Shown: positions 10,382 to 21,149 of the stretch, piece after piece
How positions within the stretch are numbered: position 1 is the stretch's first letter
Layout: every line of letters starts with the position of its first letter
Source of the DNA: Micropterix aruncella
Taxonomy: Eukaryota > Arthropoda > Insecta > Lepidoptera > Micropterigidae
DNA: 64,000 nucleotides
Reading direction: 5' to 3'
NCBI GenBank assembly: GCA_944548615.1
Contig: OX155972.1
Coordinates: 12,720,870-12,784,869, forward strand
Notes under the pieces: model-generated
What the model saw: the letters and a program-made list of their open reading frames with translations, nothing else
Databases searched by the model: none
What the model was told of the DNA's origin: nothing
Translations under genes and position numbers: made by a program

Positions 10382-10957
10382 TGATGATGCGGGTACCTAG
10401 AGGTCTGGTCTCGTTACTCAGAAGAGCACTCTAGGCGGTTTATGATTTTGCGTGAGATCCGTGTGAGTTTGCTAGCTTGAAGGACCACCTGGTGTACCTT
10501 AGTACCCAGGAGCGGATATTTAAAGTGGAAAGACAGGATGTCGGTACTTACGGTTTTGTTTGTTCCGTATGTGCTGCTGGACTGCACTGCTTCTCGTTCA
10601 TCTGTCACTCACTGAGGTTTCACACGAATTGCGATGCGGGCTAATCAACACAAAGGTTTGTGTGATGCGATGCGGCGGTTTGCGACGAGAAAAAACGATA
10701 ATCTCGTCTGTTGTTGCGGAGCGAATACATTCGACGACGCGCCTCGCCAAGTCAATAAATGTACTGTCCTACCCGTCGTTCCGGCGGGGCGATCCGTAGC
10801 GCTGGGCGGCTCAGATCGGCGCGGGTCGCGACATGTTTAAATGGGTACCGACAATATTGATTGGAGCGGAAGAATTTATAAAAGGGATTGGATTAGACAA
10901 GTGATTAGGAGGCGGAAAATTACGCTAATTCTCACACAAACCTCACTGGCGTGAACA
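10382..10957 (-). repeat. 3' LTR (left copy)
   Basis: It starts TGATGATGCGGG and ends GGCGTGAACA in plus-strand reading. It differs from the right copy at about 10601 (c for t) and 10755 (t for c). Small open frames inside are duplicated in both LTRs and are not genes. Confidence 0.95.
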
Positions 10958-10975
10958 TTCCCCCGGCCTTGAAAG
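10958..10975 (-). other. polypurine tract of the BEL/Pao element
   Basis: Reading the minus strand toward the LTR gives 'caaggccgggggaa' directly next to the LTR boundary. A purine-rich stretch at this position primes plus-strand DNA synthesis in LTR retrotransposons. Confidence 0.6.
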
Positions 10976-11240
10976 GACCCCTTTCAAATGAATGGTATAA
11001 ACCTTTATGTCATGTGAGAATTAATACCCAATCTATTAACTTGAATGCACCAATCGACCCTGTGTGTGTTCTCAATGAAGCGATGTGATGAATTTATTAT
11101 AAAGCGGTTATTATGTCAGCTGATCTAAATGGCTAAAGAATATAACTTAACACTAAAAAATGCGGTTGGTAAAATTATAAGTAATGAAACATTTGCGGTT
11201 TTATTGATTTGTGCGGGATGCGGTAATTCTAATTGAAAGT

Positions 11241-14200
11241 TTATTGAGTTGGTAAAGGGCAGATCTTTACCACCGGTCGCTTGTAAACCCCAGACTTGGT
11301 CCGGACAAGAACCACTCGAGTTACGGCATCTGTGCCAGGATAAATTTCTTCTATTACTCCTAAAGGCCAATGAAGAGGCGGAGAGTTATCCTCCCTCACA
11401 AGAACGACCATCCCTTTGACAATGGGATGAGACGGGGTATTCCACTTCTGCCGTACTTGCAAGGTATGTAGATATTCCAGACTCCAACGAGACCAATAAT
11501 TTTGCACCATATGGTCCAGCATAAATTTGCGTTTGATCGTAGAAAGTGGTTGTTCTGATACAGAGGCAGCTGGTTGGTTTCTTTGTATGGTCTTAATATC
11601 TTCCGAAAAATGTACCGTTTGAACTGCTATTAAAATGCCAGATTCTGCAGCATCTAAATCAGAAACTGTCATTTTGGCCGATCTTGGTAACTTTTTTGTA
11701 AAGCGAAGTGCATAGACAACTATATGGAGTAGTCTAGACCACGAAGAAACCCGTTTGGCCAATGTGTACATTAATGGTTTTTCAGCTGATATTGTACTTA
11801 ACACCACTGTTTTTTCCTCAGGAACTGCTACCTGCTTGTCGTGAGTAAATGGTTGGATAGGCCAAACACTTGAATCTGACTGAAGCCATGGAGGCCCATG
11901 TAGCCAGAGCGGGTGATCAATTAGTTGAGAAGGTAATAAGCCCCTGCTCAAACAATCGCTAGGGTTTTCATTACCTGATATATGGTAAAATTTAGATGCG
12001 GGGAGGTTATCATGAATTTTTGCGACTCGGTTTGACACGAAGGTGTGCCACCGATGCGGGGATGAATGAATCCAACTTAGAGCGACGGTAGAGTCAGAGA
12101 AAGCGAATATATTTTCAAGTCGATAACGCGGATTGTACGTATCGACAACTACCTTTATCAATTTTGAAAGTAAGAGAGCTGCGCATAACTCCAGGCGTGC
12201 AAGAGATACAACCTTTAGTGGAGCGATTTTAGACTTTGCACAGACTATAGTGAGCTTGTTTGGCCTGTGATCTGCGTAGGACACATGTAAATAAACCACG
12301 CCTCCATAGGCCTTTTCACTTGCATCTCCAAATCCAATTAAAGTTAGGGTGACGTTTGATATAACTCCTAAGTGTCGAGGTATTTCCAGACGTTCTAACT
12401 CTGGCAATTCTGCTTGGAATTGAGACCATGCAGAAATGATGTTTTGAGGAGGCATATCGTCCCAGTCCAATTTTAGAAGCCATAAAGTTTTGATTAGCAG
12501 CTTTGCGTATAATATAACTGGTGCAACAAAACCCATTACGTCCCAAAGCTTGGCTACGCAAGATAAAATGTTGCGTTTTGTGCATTTAGTTATTTCAGGA
12601 TTAACGACGAAAGTAAATACATCAGACGAAGGTAGCCAACGAAGACCCAGAATGTTTATAGAATTTTCTTCCTTAAAATCCACTGCTTGAGAAAGGCAGT
12701 GTTCCTCGGGGATTCTCTGTAGAAGTTCATGCGAATTGCTGGAAAATTTTACAAGGTCAAATCCCCCGGCCTTGAATAATTTAATCAGCTGAGTTGACAA
12801 CTCGATTGCGTCTGATGGTGTCATGACACTTGTGACTACATCGTCCATGTATATGTCTCGTGTCACTACTTCCGACGCTAGAGGAAAGCGGCTGCATTCG
12901 TCTGAGGCTAGGCGCCGTACAGTGCGAAGTGCCAGAAAGGGGCTGCATTTTAAGCCGAAACATACGCGGGTAAACTCGTAGGTAGTAAGAGGTTCATTTG
13001 GATTAAATCTATACAAGATACGTTGAAATTTTCTATGTTCTGGCAGAATACCCACCTGCAAGTACATCTGTCGAACATCTGCATTTATTGCGATAGGAAA
13101 TAAGCGGAAATTCAGGAGAATGTTGAACAAATTGAGTTGGAGATTTTCTCCTGCATATAAAATATCATTTAGCGATACTGTGCTGGAAGTTTTGGCGCTA
13201 GCGTCCATTACTATCCGCAATTTTGTAGTGGTTTTATCTTCGCGAATAATTGCGTGATGCGGGATATAATAGCCGCAGTTTCCTAGGCCTTCCAGGACCT
13301 CGGAGAGGTAACTCTTATCTAAGTATTCCCGAATTGCTCCGTCGTATGTCTGACGCAACGATGGCGACGAGGCTAATTTTCTTTCGAGGGATAAGAATCG
13401 TCGGGTTGCGGTTTGTATAGAGTCCCCGAGTGTATCAACATCGTCCTTAAATGGTAAAGACACGGTATATCTCCCTGATGTGTCACGTGTTGTTGTGTTT
13501 GAGTATATTTCTTCACATTTCCGATCTGACTGTGATAGAAATTTTAATGTAGGGATTTCTTCTAGCTCCCAGAACTTTGCCATGAGATTCTCCATGGACA
13601 TATTATTGAATGAACAGAAAGCGTAATTGTTTAATGAACAGCTGGAATTGGATATTGGGGCAGTCCCCATGACAATATATCCCAGTTTTGTTTCAAGTGC
13701 GTGTGGTTGACCTACTGAGCCGAGTATCTTTCCCTTCAATAGGATCTCCGTAAAGATCTGAACTCCGAGTATCATATCAATGGGTTCAGGCGTGCCAAAG
13801 TTGTCATCAGCCAGCGGCAAATTATGCAAGTAACTTAATGACGAAACATCAATTACCGCACTAGGCAGCTCGTCCGTAATTCGGTCAACGATCAGCGGTT
13901 GAATGGTGAATTTTACGTCATTATTATGACGGGAACTTAAAGTAACACATGTAATCCCGTTTACCGGATGTGTCTTCCCCCCTATCCCTTTCACAAATGC
14001 ATGATTGCGATTCGGTAGAGGATTTAGACCTAACCGTTTACAGCATGCATGGGTTATAAAGTTATTTTGGCTAGCACTGTCGATTAAAGCCCTGACAGAA
14101 TATATCTGGCTCTTTGCGGTTATGGTGTTAAGACGAGCAGTGCCCAAAAGAATAACTTGATTTATGTTGGAGGTATGGCACCTTGGCCCAACAGAAGACA

Positions 14201-15455
14201 ATGTGCACAGTGCAACGTCCGTTGGTGAAGCTGAAGTTTCATAATTTTTCGCGGATGGTGTATTTTGGAAATGCAGCAGTGTGTGGTGTTTAAGGTTACA
14301 CCGACGACACCTACTATCTGATTTACATGCGTGCGTAGCATGTTTTGCACTCAGGCAATTAACACAACATTTATGTTTTTTCACAAAATTAAAACGATTT
14401 TCGGGCGTTTCTTTTAAGAAATCGGCGCACTTATAAAGGACGTCGTGGTCATTTTTTTGACAGAATGAGCATATGTTTGGGTTTTGTTCAATACCAACAA
14501 ATGCATGGGATGACTGACCTGAACGTTTGTACCCACTATTGTTCGGTTTATTTTGATTGCCTATAGGGCGCAAATTTGACACCCTGTTGATAGTAGTTCG
14601 CTGCAGAATTTTTGCTTTTTCACGTATGAATGTGACAAACTCGTCATATTTAGGAATATCTGTCTTTCTTATAGACATTTCGAATTCCTGTGCGGTTTCC
14701 CGGTCGAGTTTTTTCATGCCAATATGAATTAACAGAAACTCGGTTAAATCCGGTATTTTGAGTTGTTTTAATGCGGAAATACAACTTGAAAATTGATCAA
14801 TAAATGACTCAAGATTATTTGAAGTTGATTGGGTTATAGGTTTTAAATCCAGAAGCATATCGCAATATGCTGTTCCAGTACCACGTACATCTTGGTATTT
14901 AGTAACCAATGTATTCCAAATTATGGAGTAATTCTCTGCTGCGGGCGTAATGCCGGCAAAGACTGTTTGCGCTTTGTCAGTTAATTTTCCTACTAAGTAC
15001 TGAATTTTCTGAGAGTCTGACAATTCCGAATTTTCGTGGATAGACGTACGGAAAACCTCATAGAATACAGGCCAGTTCTGAAAGTTACCGTTAAATGACG
15101 GCAGCTCCAAGCGTGGTAATTTTGAAATATTGGAATTTTGCATGTGTGTGGTTTTTTTATTTATTGTTTCTGTTTTACGTTGAATGATACCGTATAGCTC
15201 TTCGAACGCGATGCATGGTTCAAAATTGGGCTCAAACTCTGGATTTAAATCCAATTTTAAAGAATTTATATTTTCTATTAATGTGTCGAATTTATGATGT
15301 AACTCTGGCAACGTCGTTACATCCGCTAAAAACGATTCTCGCGAAATATCATCTGTAATATTTTTCGATTTATCGTATACTCTTTCCAAACGTGAGAAAT
15401 AGGATTGACGTTTAGACTCTAATAATTTCAACTGATTTTCTATTTTCGGAGGCAT
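11241..15455 (-). CDS. BEL/Pao Gag-Pol polyprotein lacking integrase
   Basis: This 1,404-residue polyprotein would make the capsid, process it and copy the RNA to DNA in cytoplasmic particles. Domains in order: DUF1759-type gag (about 110-260; 'LPRLELPSFNG', 'NWPVFYEVF'); zinc knuckles (about 330-400; C-X2-C-X4-H-X4-C in 'CVNCLSAKHATHAC'); aspartic protease with 'LIDSASQNNFI' (about 457, DSA rather than DTG); reverse transcriptase with 'YMDD' (about 869); Pao-type A17 region; RNase H ('GFGDAS' about 1040, 'FSDSTVALSW' about 1120, 'NPSDCLSRG' about 1165). At about residue 1300 'NQPAASVS' passes directly into the C-terminal DUF5641-type tail ('WSRWSLEYLHTLQVRQKW'). The H2C2 zinc finger and the catalytic integrase core that should lie between them are absent, yet the frame is open. 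Start chosen at the first Met, next to the gag. Confidence 0.93.
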   Translation of the reverse strand: MPPKIENQLKLLESKRQSYFSRLERVYDKSKNITDDISRESFLADVTTLPELHHKFDTLIENINSLKLDLNPEFEPNFEPCIAFEELYGIIQRKTETINKKTTHMQNSNISKLPRLELPSFNGNFQNWPVFYEVFRTSIHENSELSDSQKIQYLVGKLTDKAQTVFAGITPAAENYSIIWNTLVTKYQDVRGTGTAYCDMLLDLKPITQSTSNNLESFIDQFSSCISALKQLKIPDLTEFLLIHIGMKKLDRETAQEFEMSIRKTDIPKYDEFVTFIREKAKILQRTTINRVSNLRPIGNQNKPNNSGYKRSGQSSHAFVGIEQNPNICSFCQKNDHDVLYKCADFLKETPENRFNFVKKHKCCVNCLSAKHATHACKSDSRCRRCNLKHHTLLHFQNTPSAKNYETSASPTDVALCTLSSVGPRCHTSNINQVILLGTARLNTITAKSQIYSVRALIDSASQNNFITHACCKRLGLNPLPNRNHAFVKGIGGKTHPVNGITCVTLSSRHNNDVKFTIQPLIVDRITDELPSAVIDVSSLSYLHNLPLADDNFGTPEPIDMILGVQIFTEILLKGKILGSVGQPHALETKLGYIVMGTAPISNSSCSLNNYAFCSFNNMSMENLMAKFWELEEIPTLKFLSQSDRKCEEIYSNTTTRDTSGRYTVSLPFKDDVDTLGDSIQTATRRFLSLERKLASSPSLRQTYDGAIREYLDKSYLSEVLEGLGNCGYYIPHHAIIREDKTTTKLRIVMDASAKTSSTVSLNDILYAGENLQLNLFNILLNFRLFPIAINADVRQMYLQVGILPEHRKFQRILYRFNPNEPLTTYEFTRVCFGLKCSPFLALRTVRRLASDECSRFPLASEVVTRDIYMDDVVTSVMTPSDAIELSTQLIKLFKAGGFDLVKFSSNSHELLQRIPEEHCLSQAVDFKEENSINILGLRWLPSSDVFTFVVNPEITKCTKRNILSCVAKLWDVMGFVAPVILYAKLLIKTLWLLKLDWDDMPPQNIISAWSQFQAELPELERLEIPRHLGVISNVTLTLIGFGDASEKAYGGVVYLHVSYADHRPNKLTIVCAKSKIAPLKVVSLARLELCAALLLSKLIKVVVDTYNPRYRLENIFAFSDSTVALSWIHSSPHRWHTFVSNRVAKIHDNLPASKFYHISGNENPSDCLSRGLLPSQLIDHPLWLHGPPWLQSDSSVWPIQPFTHDKQVAVPEEKTVVLSTISAEKPLMYTLAKRVSSWSRLLHIVVYALRFTKKLPRSAKMTVSDLDAAESGILIAVQTVHFSEDIKTIQRNQPAASVSEQPLSTIKRKFMLDHMVQNYWSRWSLEYLHTLQVRQKWNTPSHPIVKGMVVLVREDNSPPLHWPLGVIEEIYPGTDAVTRVVLVRTKSGVYKRPVVKICPLPTQ

Positions 15456-15675
15456 TTTGACTATAATTAAATGAAATAAATTTAATTATTGTTATATTAT
15501 TTTTCTTTTGTTGATTATTTTTCGTAATATAAGTAATTAATTAACACACAACAGGGTGAACTGGCGAAAATATGCGAATAGATTATTGAAATGCGAAAAA
15601 AATATATGCGAAAAAACTATGCGAAAAAAAAGGCCAAAGAGACCTAAAATACGATATATTTAAATTTAATTTGAA

Positions 15676-15763
15676 TGATTCACATCCGGGCCAAAGTGAC
15701 CCCAAACATGGTTTATTAAAATTTACTTTGAATGATTCAAATCCGGCCGAAGTGACCAACTTA
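15676..15763 (-). promoter_or_regulatory. primer binding site and duplicated leader
   Basis: At 15741-15758 the plus strand reads 'atccggccgaagtgacca', the form of a tRNA 3' end (T-loop TTCAAAT, acceptor, CCA). The element-sense strand is thus complementary to a tRNA and can serve as primer binding site, five bases from the LTR. A second, diverged version lies at 15681-15700 ('atccgggccaaagtgacc') and a third trace at about 15644-15655, within a repeated leader unit of about 65 bp. I cannot name the tRNA with confidence. Confidence 0.65.
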
Positions 15764-16339
15764 TGATGATGCGGGTACCTAGAGGTCTGGTCTCGTTACT
15801 CAGAAGAGCACTCTAGGCGGTTTATGATTTTGCGTGAGATCCGTGTGAGTTTGCTAGCTTGAAGGACCACCTGGTGTACCTTAGTACCCAGGAGCGGATA
15901 TTTAAAGTGGAAAGACAGGATGTCGGTACTTACGGTTTTGTTTGTTCCGTATGTGCTGCTGGACTGCACTGCTTCTCGTTTATCTGTCACTCACTGAGGT
16001 TTCACACGAATTGCGATGCGGGCTAATCAACACAAAGGTTTGTGTGATGCGATGCGGCGGTTTGCGACGAGAAAAAACGATAATCTCGTCTGTTGTTGCG
16101 GAGCGAATACATTCGACGACGCGCCTCGCCAAGTCAACAAATGTACTGTCCTACCCGTCGTTCCGGCGGGGCGATCCGTAGCGCTGGGCGGCTCAGATCG
16201 GCGCGGGTCGCGACATGTTTAAATGGGTACCGACAATATTGATTGGAGCGGAAGAATTTATAAAAGGGATTGGATTAGACAAGTGATTAGGAGGCGGAAA
16301 ATTACGCTAATTCTCACACAAACCTCACTGGCGTGAACA
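15764..16339 (-). repeat. 5' LTR (right copy)
   Basis: The 576 bp hold the promoter for the minus-strand element. A TTTATAAA motif at 16257-16264, about 75 bp inside the LTR, is a candidate TATA box. It is nearly identical to the left LTR. Confidence 0.95.
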
Positions 16340-16344
16340 ATTAC

Positions 16345-17265
16345 TAATTATTCTAATACAGAGTTTCGCTGGCCGATTAATTGTTTCCTACATTATTTTC
16401 TTATACGGTAAATCAAAAATTGCATTGCACTAAATTAAATTAAATTAAATTGCAATTGAACTATTGTAAGGATAGGAAAGGAGAGGGATGGGATATATGT
16501 AGGATAGGATATAGATATTCAAATTATATTCACCGTGTAATCACTTCCTAGACGCCTAGTGAGCTAAGGACAGCTTCGCTGAATTTAGGTTGATTCAGGT
16601 AAAAAATGTCGATATCTTCGAATCGTCTATTATGTGTGGTCATCAAGCGGTGCATAACAGAGTTTTGGGCGTAACTAGTGCTCAGACGAGGGATTTCGAA
16701 CGTACGAGGAGAGCGAACCCTTCGTGGCGGAACCAACAACGACAGTTTCTTTACCAAATGAGGGCTATCAATTTTGTTATGAATTATTTTATACAATAAT
16801 ATCATATCAGCCGCTGTGCGGCGGTCTTCCAGTGAACACATACTGAAATAGTTCAGCCTGCTCTCGTAGGTTCCAAGTCCCAAGTGCTCACGATAGTCCA
16901 GGTATCTAGTAAAACGGCTTTGGACGCCCTCCACCCTATTTTTAACACGCCATATTGCGGATTCCAAATCTGCGATGCGAACTCTAAGGTGCTACGAACA
17001 TAGGAAAAGTAAAGCGTTTTAAAGATGTTAATGTTCGAGAATGGTTTACATATTCTATTAACAAAACCCAGAGTCCTCAACGCCTTGCTAACAATACAGT
17101 TGATGTGTTGATCGAACGTCAGCTTTTGATCCAGTTGTACCCCAAGATCTCGAATGCACTGAACTTCAGGGATATATTCACCATTTACGCGGTATTTGAA
17201 ATTGATGCTTTCCTTTTTGCGACTGAATATAATGCTATTACGATGAGATTGATTGCACGGGGCAT
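16345..17265 (-). pseudogene. CR1/Jockey-type LINE 3' end
   Basis: On the minus strand the sequence reads, from about 17250, 'KYRVNGEYIPEVQCIRDLGV', 'LDQKLTFDQHIN', 'KALRTLGFVNRICKPF', 'LYFSYVRSTLEFASQIWNP' and, after a frameshift near 16950, the 139-residue frame 16548-16967 ('DRRTAADMILLYKII', 'RFEDIDIFYLNQPKF'). This is the thumb and C-terminal part of a CR1/Jockey-group reverse transcriptase. The 3' UTR ends in AATTT repeats at 16430-16451, directly beside the BEL/Pao target site. It is 5'-truncated and frameshifted. Confidence 0.8.
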
Positions 17266-18049
17266 GATAGGGACTTTTTCGTTATGTCCCCATCTTGCCA
17301 ATTGTCACGCCGAGGAAACCTTAAGAGTCGCATTTCCTCGCGTGGAAACCTTAAGAGTCGCATTTTCTCGAGTGGAAACGCCGTGGAAACATATTTCGAT
17401 TTACTCGAGATAAATCGATATCGAATAGGTTAAATCTATACGTCAAACGTCATGACAGCTGACAGCTCTTTTTTTCTTTTTGTAAAGCCAATAAGAACAA
17501 GCATTTTCCGCCAAATTGCTGATCGCGTAAATGTAAATCCGAAATTGTCTTTGATAAGTACGTTTCATATTAAAGGAAATAAAATAAATAAAATTACTAT
17601 TAATATAGAAAATTGTAATTTAATACACTAATCAAACAGAAATAAATCTAGGAATTATTCCACATATTTCAGTAAATTGATATTTTTATTGGACTCAAAT
17701 CATCTATGGTTTGACAATTTCGAGCTAGATAAAAGCGGGGATACGGACCCGCCCTTTCACTTTTTCGGGCATTTACGCCGATCAGCAAGTCGATCCTACG
17801 ACCCCTCATTCTCTTCGGTGAGTCGTTTAATTGGAATATTCAGGATTGCCGTGATAGTTTTCGATAAGTGCACGTAGCTTTATAGGGGTTCGCATCGCGT
17901 TTGCCTTTTGGAATGAGGAAACGTGTCGCGAGCACGTGCCCGCTGGAGGTTGGAAAAACGGCAGACCCGCACTAATCCTTTCCTACTTACCGGCAAAAAG
18001 GGAGATTTCCGCTTAGGGCGAAGCTAATGCGTGGCGTTTCTTGTGGTTT
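17266..18049. other. unassigned DNA left of the GC island
   Basis: A 25-bp direct repeat ('cgtggaaaccttaagagtcg') occurs near 17312 and 17339. GC content rises toward the right. No gene is seen. Confidence 0.4.
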
Positions 18050-18591
18050 TACAGGGGTCTTTGAGGGATACGACTTTCTTCGCCAAGGATGCACTTTTAA
18101 CATCGCGCGGTCGGCGTAAAGGGTTGCCACGTGCGCAAATCGTCCGCGCGCACCTCCTCATCGCGAGTGCGCGGCGCCTTATAGATGAGCACGTGCGCGA
18201 CCGGCGCTATAGCCCTGGCCGGTTGAGGCCGCGGTTCCGACGAGGACGTCCGTCGCCCGTCCGCCTCGGAACCTGCCCTCCACCGCCGGGCGCGCCGCCC
18301 GTATCGTCCCGTCGCCCGCTCCAGCTGCGGGCGCGCCGCCCGTATCGTCGGATCACTCGGGCGAGATTTTCTTCGCCGCCGGCCACGCGTGACAGCGGCC
18401 GTTCACCTTCGTCGGGGGCGCTCCAGGAGTTGAGCGTCCCGTCGCCCGCTCCAGCTGCTGTGCCCGCCCCGGGCGTTCGTTTACGACCGCTTCGCCGCGT
18501 GCGCCCGTCTACCCGCCGTATGAAAGAAACCCTGCTCCGCTCTCCGGCAGCAGCTTCCAGCGCCTCTTCAGGGGCCGACTTCAAGGCAGTC
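18050..18591 (+). other. GC-rich non-coding island, left flank of the array
   Basis: The 540 bases are strongly GC-rich and contain repeated 'cgtcgcccgctccagctg' and 'gcgcgccgcccgtatcgtc' phrases, similar in style to 25281-25800 right of the Gag gene. Open frames on both strands (18031-18630 plus, 18207-18584 minus) are rich in Arg, Pro and Ala as expected from composition; I do not call them genes. Confidence 0.45.
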
Positions 18592-19632
18592 CGTGTCCGA
18601 CCCCCGCAAGACGTTCATCGTGTCGGCTAAGCCGCGGAATCTCCCCGATAACCGACTTTTGCCTACCCGTCCTCGGAACCTTTTTCCCATACCGAAGTTG
18701 AACTCGAGAAATATGCCCTCGACCTGAGGCTCTGGCTCTTTCTTTTTTATTCTTCTCTCGAATTGTTATTAATTTTAAATTATTTATATTTTAAAATTAT
18801 TATATCCATTAAATTAAATCTCTAAAGATTGGATTAAAGTCTAGGCGCTTATTCGCCAAATGTATTCAGTCGGTCTGTCGACGTGTTGGAATTAAAGAGT
18901 TATTTTATAATTTCATTTCTTTTATTATTATTATGTCATTTAAACCCACAACTTGACACAATGCCAAATGTGTGAACTCTGGTCGCCTGAAAAAAAAGGT
19001 TTGCTACATCTGGTCCTACTGTCAATAATGTACCCATCTTACCCCGCATGCGTGGCAAGATGGGAGTTTGCCATTTTATTTTGTAAGTTTTATTTAAGTA
19101 GTTTTTAATTGAAAATTGTGAAATACTCATATAGTAGTAATTGTAAACCCCAATGTTAATATCTTTTAATAAAATTTTTTGATTGTAAAATTCAGTGTGG
19201 TTTTTATACGTATTTCTCCATAGCATCCCCGTCTTACCCCGTGTTCCTCTAATTTTATCGGTGTGTATGTATTCCACACCCATTGTTGCGACGCCGTCAG
19301 TAGCGACGTCGCCGGCCGTAAAATAGATGATTTACGGCCGCTATGAGGGTGCCCGAGGAAGCATAAGATATTTGCAGAAAACTCATTTTTACGAGAAAAA
19401 ATGGCAAAATCGCCTCGGGTTACCTTTATAGACATCGCAGGAGTCGCTTCGAGCGGATCGAGCGAGCGAGAAAGCCTACGACCGCCCGCTTCCACACGGA
19501 GATCGAGCGAGCGAGACTCCCTACGACCGCCCGCTCTAACATAGCTAGGAGACGAACTTTGGTGCCGAAAACGGACAGTTTTGAACTCGTCAAACCGGAA
19601 ATGAAAGCGGGTAATACTGCCCGAAACAGTTG

Positions 19633-19640
19633 TATAAAAG
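19633..19640 (+). promoter_or_regulatory. TATA box in unit 1
   Basis: TATAAAAG follows the 'gatcgagcgagcgaga' double motif by about 120 bp and precedes a pyrimidine-poor leader. The same motif recurs at 21142 and 22651. This would start plus-strand transcription toward the next unit and the Gag gene. Confidence 0.45.
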
Positions 19641-21141
19641 TCGAGGTATATGCATACAGCACCCCTCTTACGACCTGCCGTGAAAATTCACGGGTTTATA
19701 GCAAGAAACCGTGAAACTCGAGAGAAAACACGTGGTAATTTCTACTCCCAAAAATAGTGAAAAACTGTTAAACGGGAGTAGAAAACAAGGCACCATCACC
19801 ACCGACCACCGGCAAGTAAACAGAAACACAGGAATCATCGATTCAAGTTTACGTGGCCGGAAAACTGCCCTCAGCCGATTATGAAGATACTCGCAGACGC
19901 GAAAATAACGGGAACGTATACGTGAGGTACCGGGCCAGACTCTGATGATGTTTGGAACCCGAAGAATCCACTCCGAAGAAAAGGATGGGTTTTTAGCCAT
20001 TCTCTGATTGGTTGGTTACCGACCAATCAGGAATGCTAACGAGCCAGTAGCCGCCAACCAGAATCTGTTGGTCGGCCCTGAAGTCTGGACAAACACGTAG
20101 CGTGTCCGACCCCCGCAAGACGTTCATCGTGTCGGCTAAGCCGCGGAATCTCCCCGATAACCGACTTTTGCCTACCCGTCCTCGGAACCTTTTTCCCATA
20201 CCGAAGTTGAACTCGAGAAATATGCCCTCGACCTGAGGCTCTGGCTCTTTCTTTTTTATTCTTCTCTCGAATTGTTATTAATTTTAAATTATTTATATTT
20301 TAAAATTATTATATCCATTAAATTAAATCTCTAAAGATTGGATTAAAGTCTAGGCGCTTATTCGCCAAATGTATTCAGTCGGTCTGTCGACGTGTTGGAA
20401 TTAAAGAGTTATTTTATAATTTCATTTCTTTTATTATTATTATGTCATTTAAACCCACAACTTGACACAATGCCAAATGTGTGAACTCTGGTCGCCTGAA
20501 AAAAAAGGTTTGCTACATCTGGTCCTACTGTCAATAATGTACCCATCTTACCCCGCATGCGTGGCAAGATGGGAGTTTGCCATTTTATTTTGTAAGTTTT
20601 ATTTAAGTAGTTTTTAATTGAAAATTGTGAAATACTCATATAGTAGTAATTGTAAACCCCAATGTTAATATCTTTTAATAAAATTTTTTGATTGTAAAAT
20701 TCAGTGTGGTTTTTATACGTATTTCTCCATAGCATCCCCGTCTTACCCCGTGTTCCTCTAATTTTATCGGTGTGTATGTATTCCACACCCATTGTTGCGA
20801 CGCCGTCAGTAGCGACGTCGCCGGCCGTAAAATAGATGATTTACGGCCGCTATGAGGGTGCCCGAGGAAGCATAAGATATTTGCAGAAAACTCATTTTTA
20901 CGAGAAAAAATGGCAAAATCGCCTCGGGTTACCTTTATAGACATCGCAGGAGTCGCTTCGAGCGGATCGAGCGAGCGAGAAAGCCTACGACCGCCCGCTC
21001 CCACACGGAGATCGAGCGAGCGAGACTCCCTACGACCGCCCGCTCTAACATAGCTAGGAGACGAACTTTGGTGCCGAAAACGGACAGTTTTGAACTCGTC
21101 AAACCGGAAATGAAAGCGGGTAATACTGCCCGAAACAGTTG

Positions 21142-21149
21142 TATAAAAG
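21142..21149 (+). promoter_or_regulatory. TATA box in unit 2
   Basis: Identical to the TATAAAAG of unit 1, displaced by exactly 1,509 bp. Confidence 0.45.

Larger units (their letters stand above)
10382..16339 (-). mobile_element. BEL/Pao LTR retrotransposon, LTR-complete, integrase-deleted
   Basis: The 5,958-bp element has two 576-bp LTRs with TG...CA ends and the ATTAC target duplication. I count only two differences between the LTRs, so the insertion is young. Internally there is one long polyprotein frame (11241-15455). The element is transcribed from right to left. The integrase that BEL/Pao elements need is missing from the polyprotein, so this copy must have been inserted by enzyme supplied from another element, or lost the region after insertion. 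It abuts a LINE 3' tail at 16345. Confidence 0.95.

Noticed and set aside
10414..10840. Open frames in the BEL/Pao LTRs
   Set aside because: Identical frames occur in both LTRs and overlap on both strands; LTRs do not normally code.
17820..18049. Possible intron (gtgagt ... ttttacag)
   Set aside because: The splice-like ends are good but there are no coding exons on either side and nothing to support transcription here.
18031..18630. 199-codon plus-strand open frame in the GC island
   Set aside because: It is rich in Arg, Pro, Ser and Ala, has a long open frame opposite it, and contains nucleotide repeats. GC content explains it; no domain is visible.
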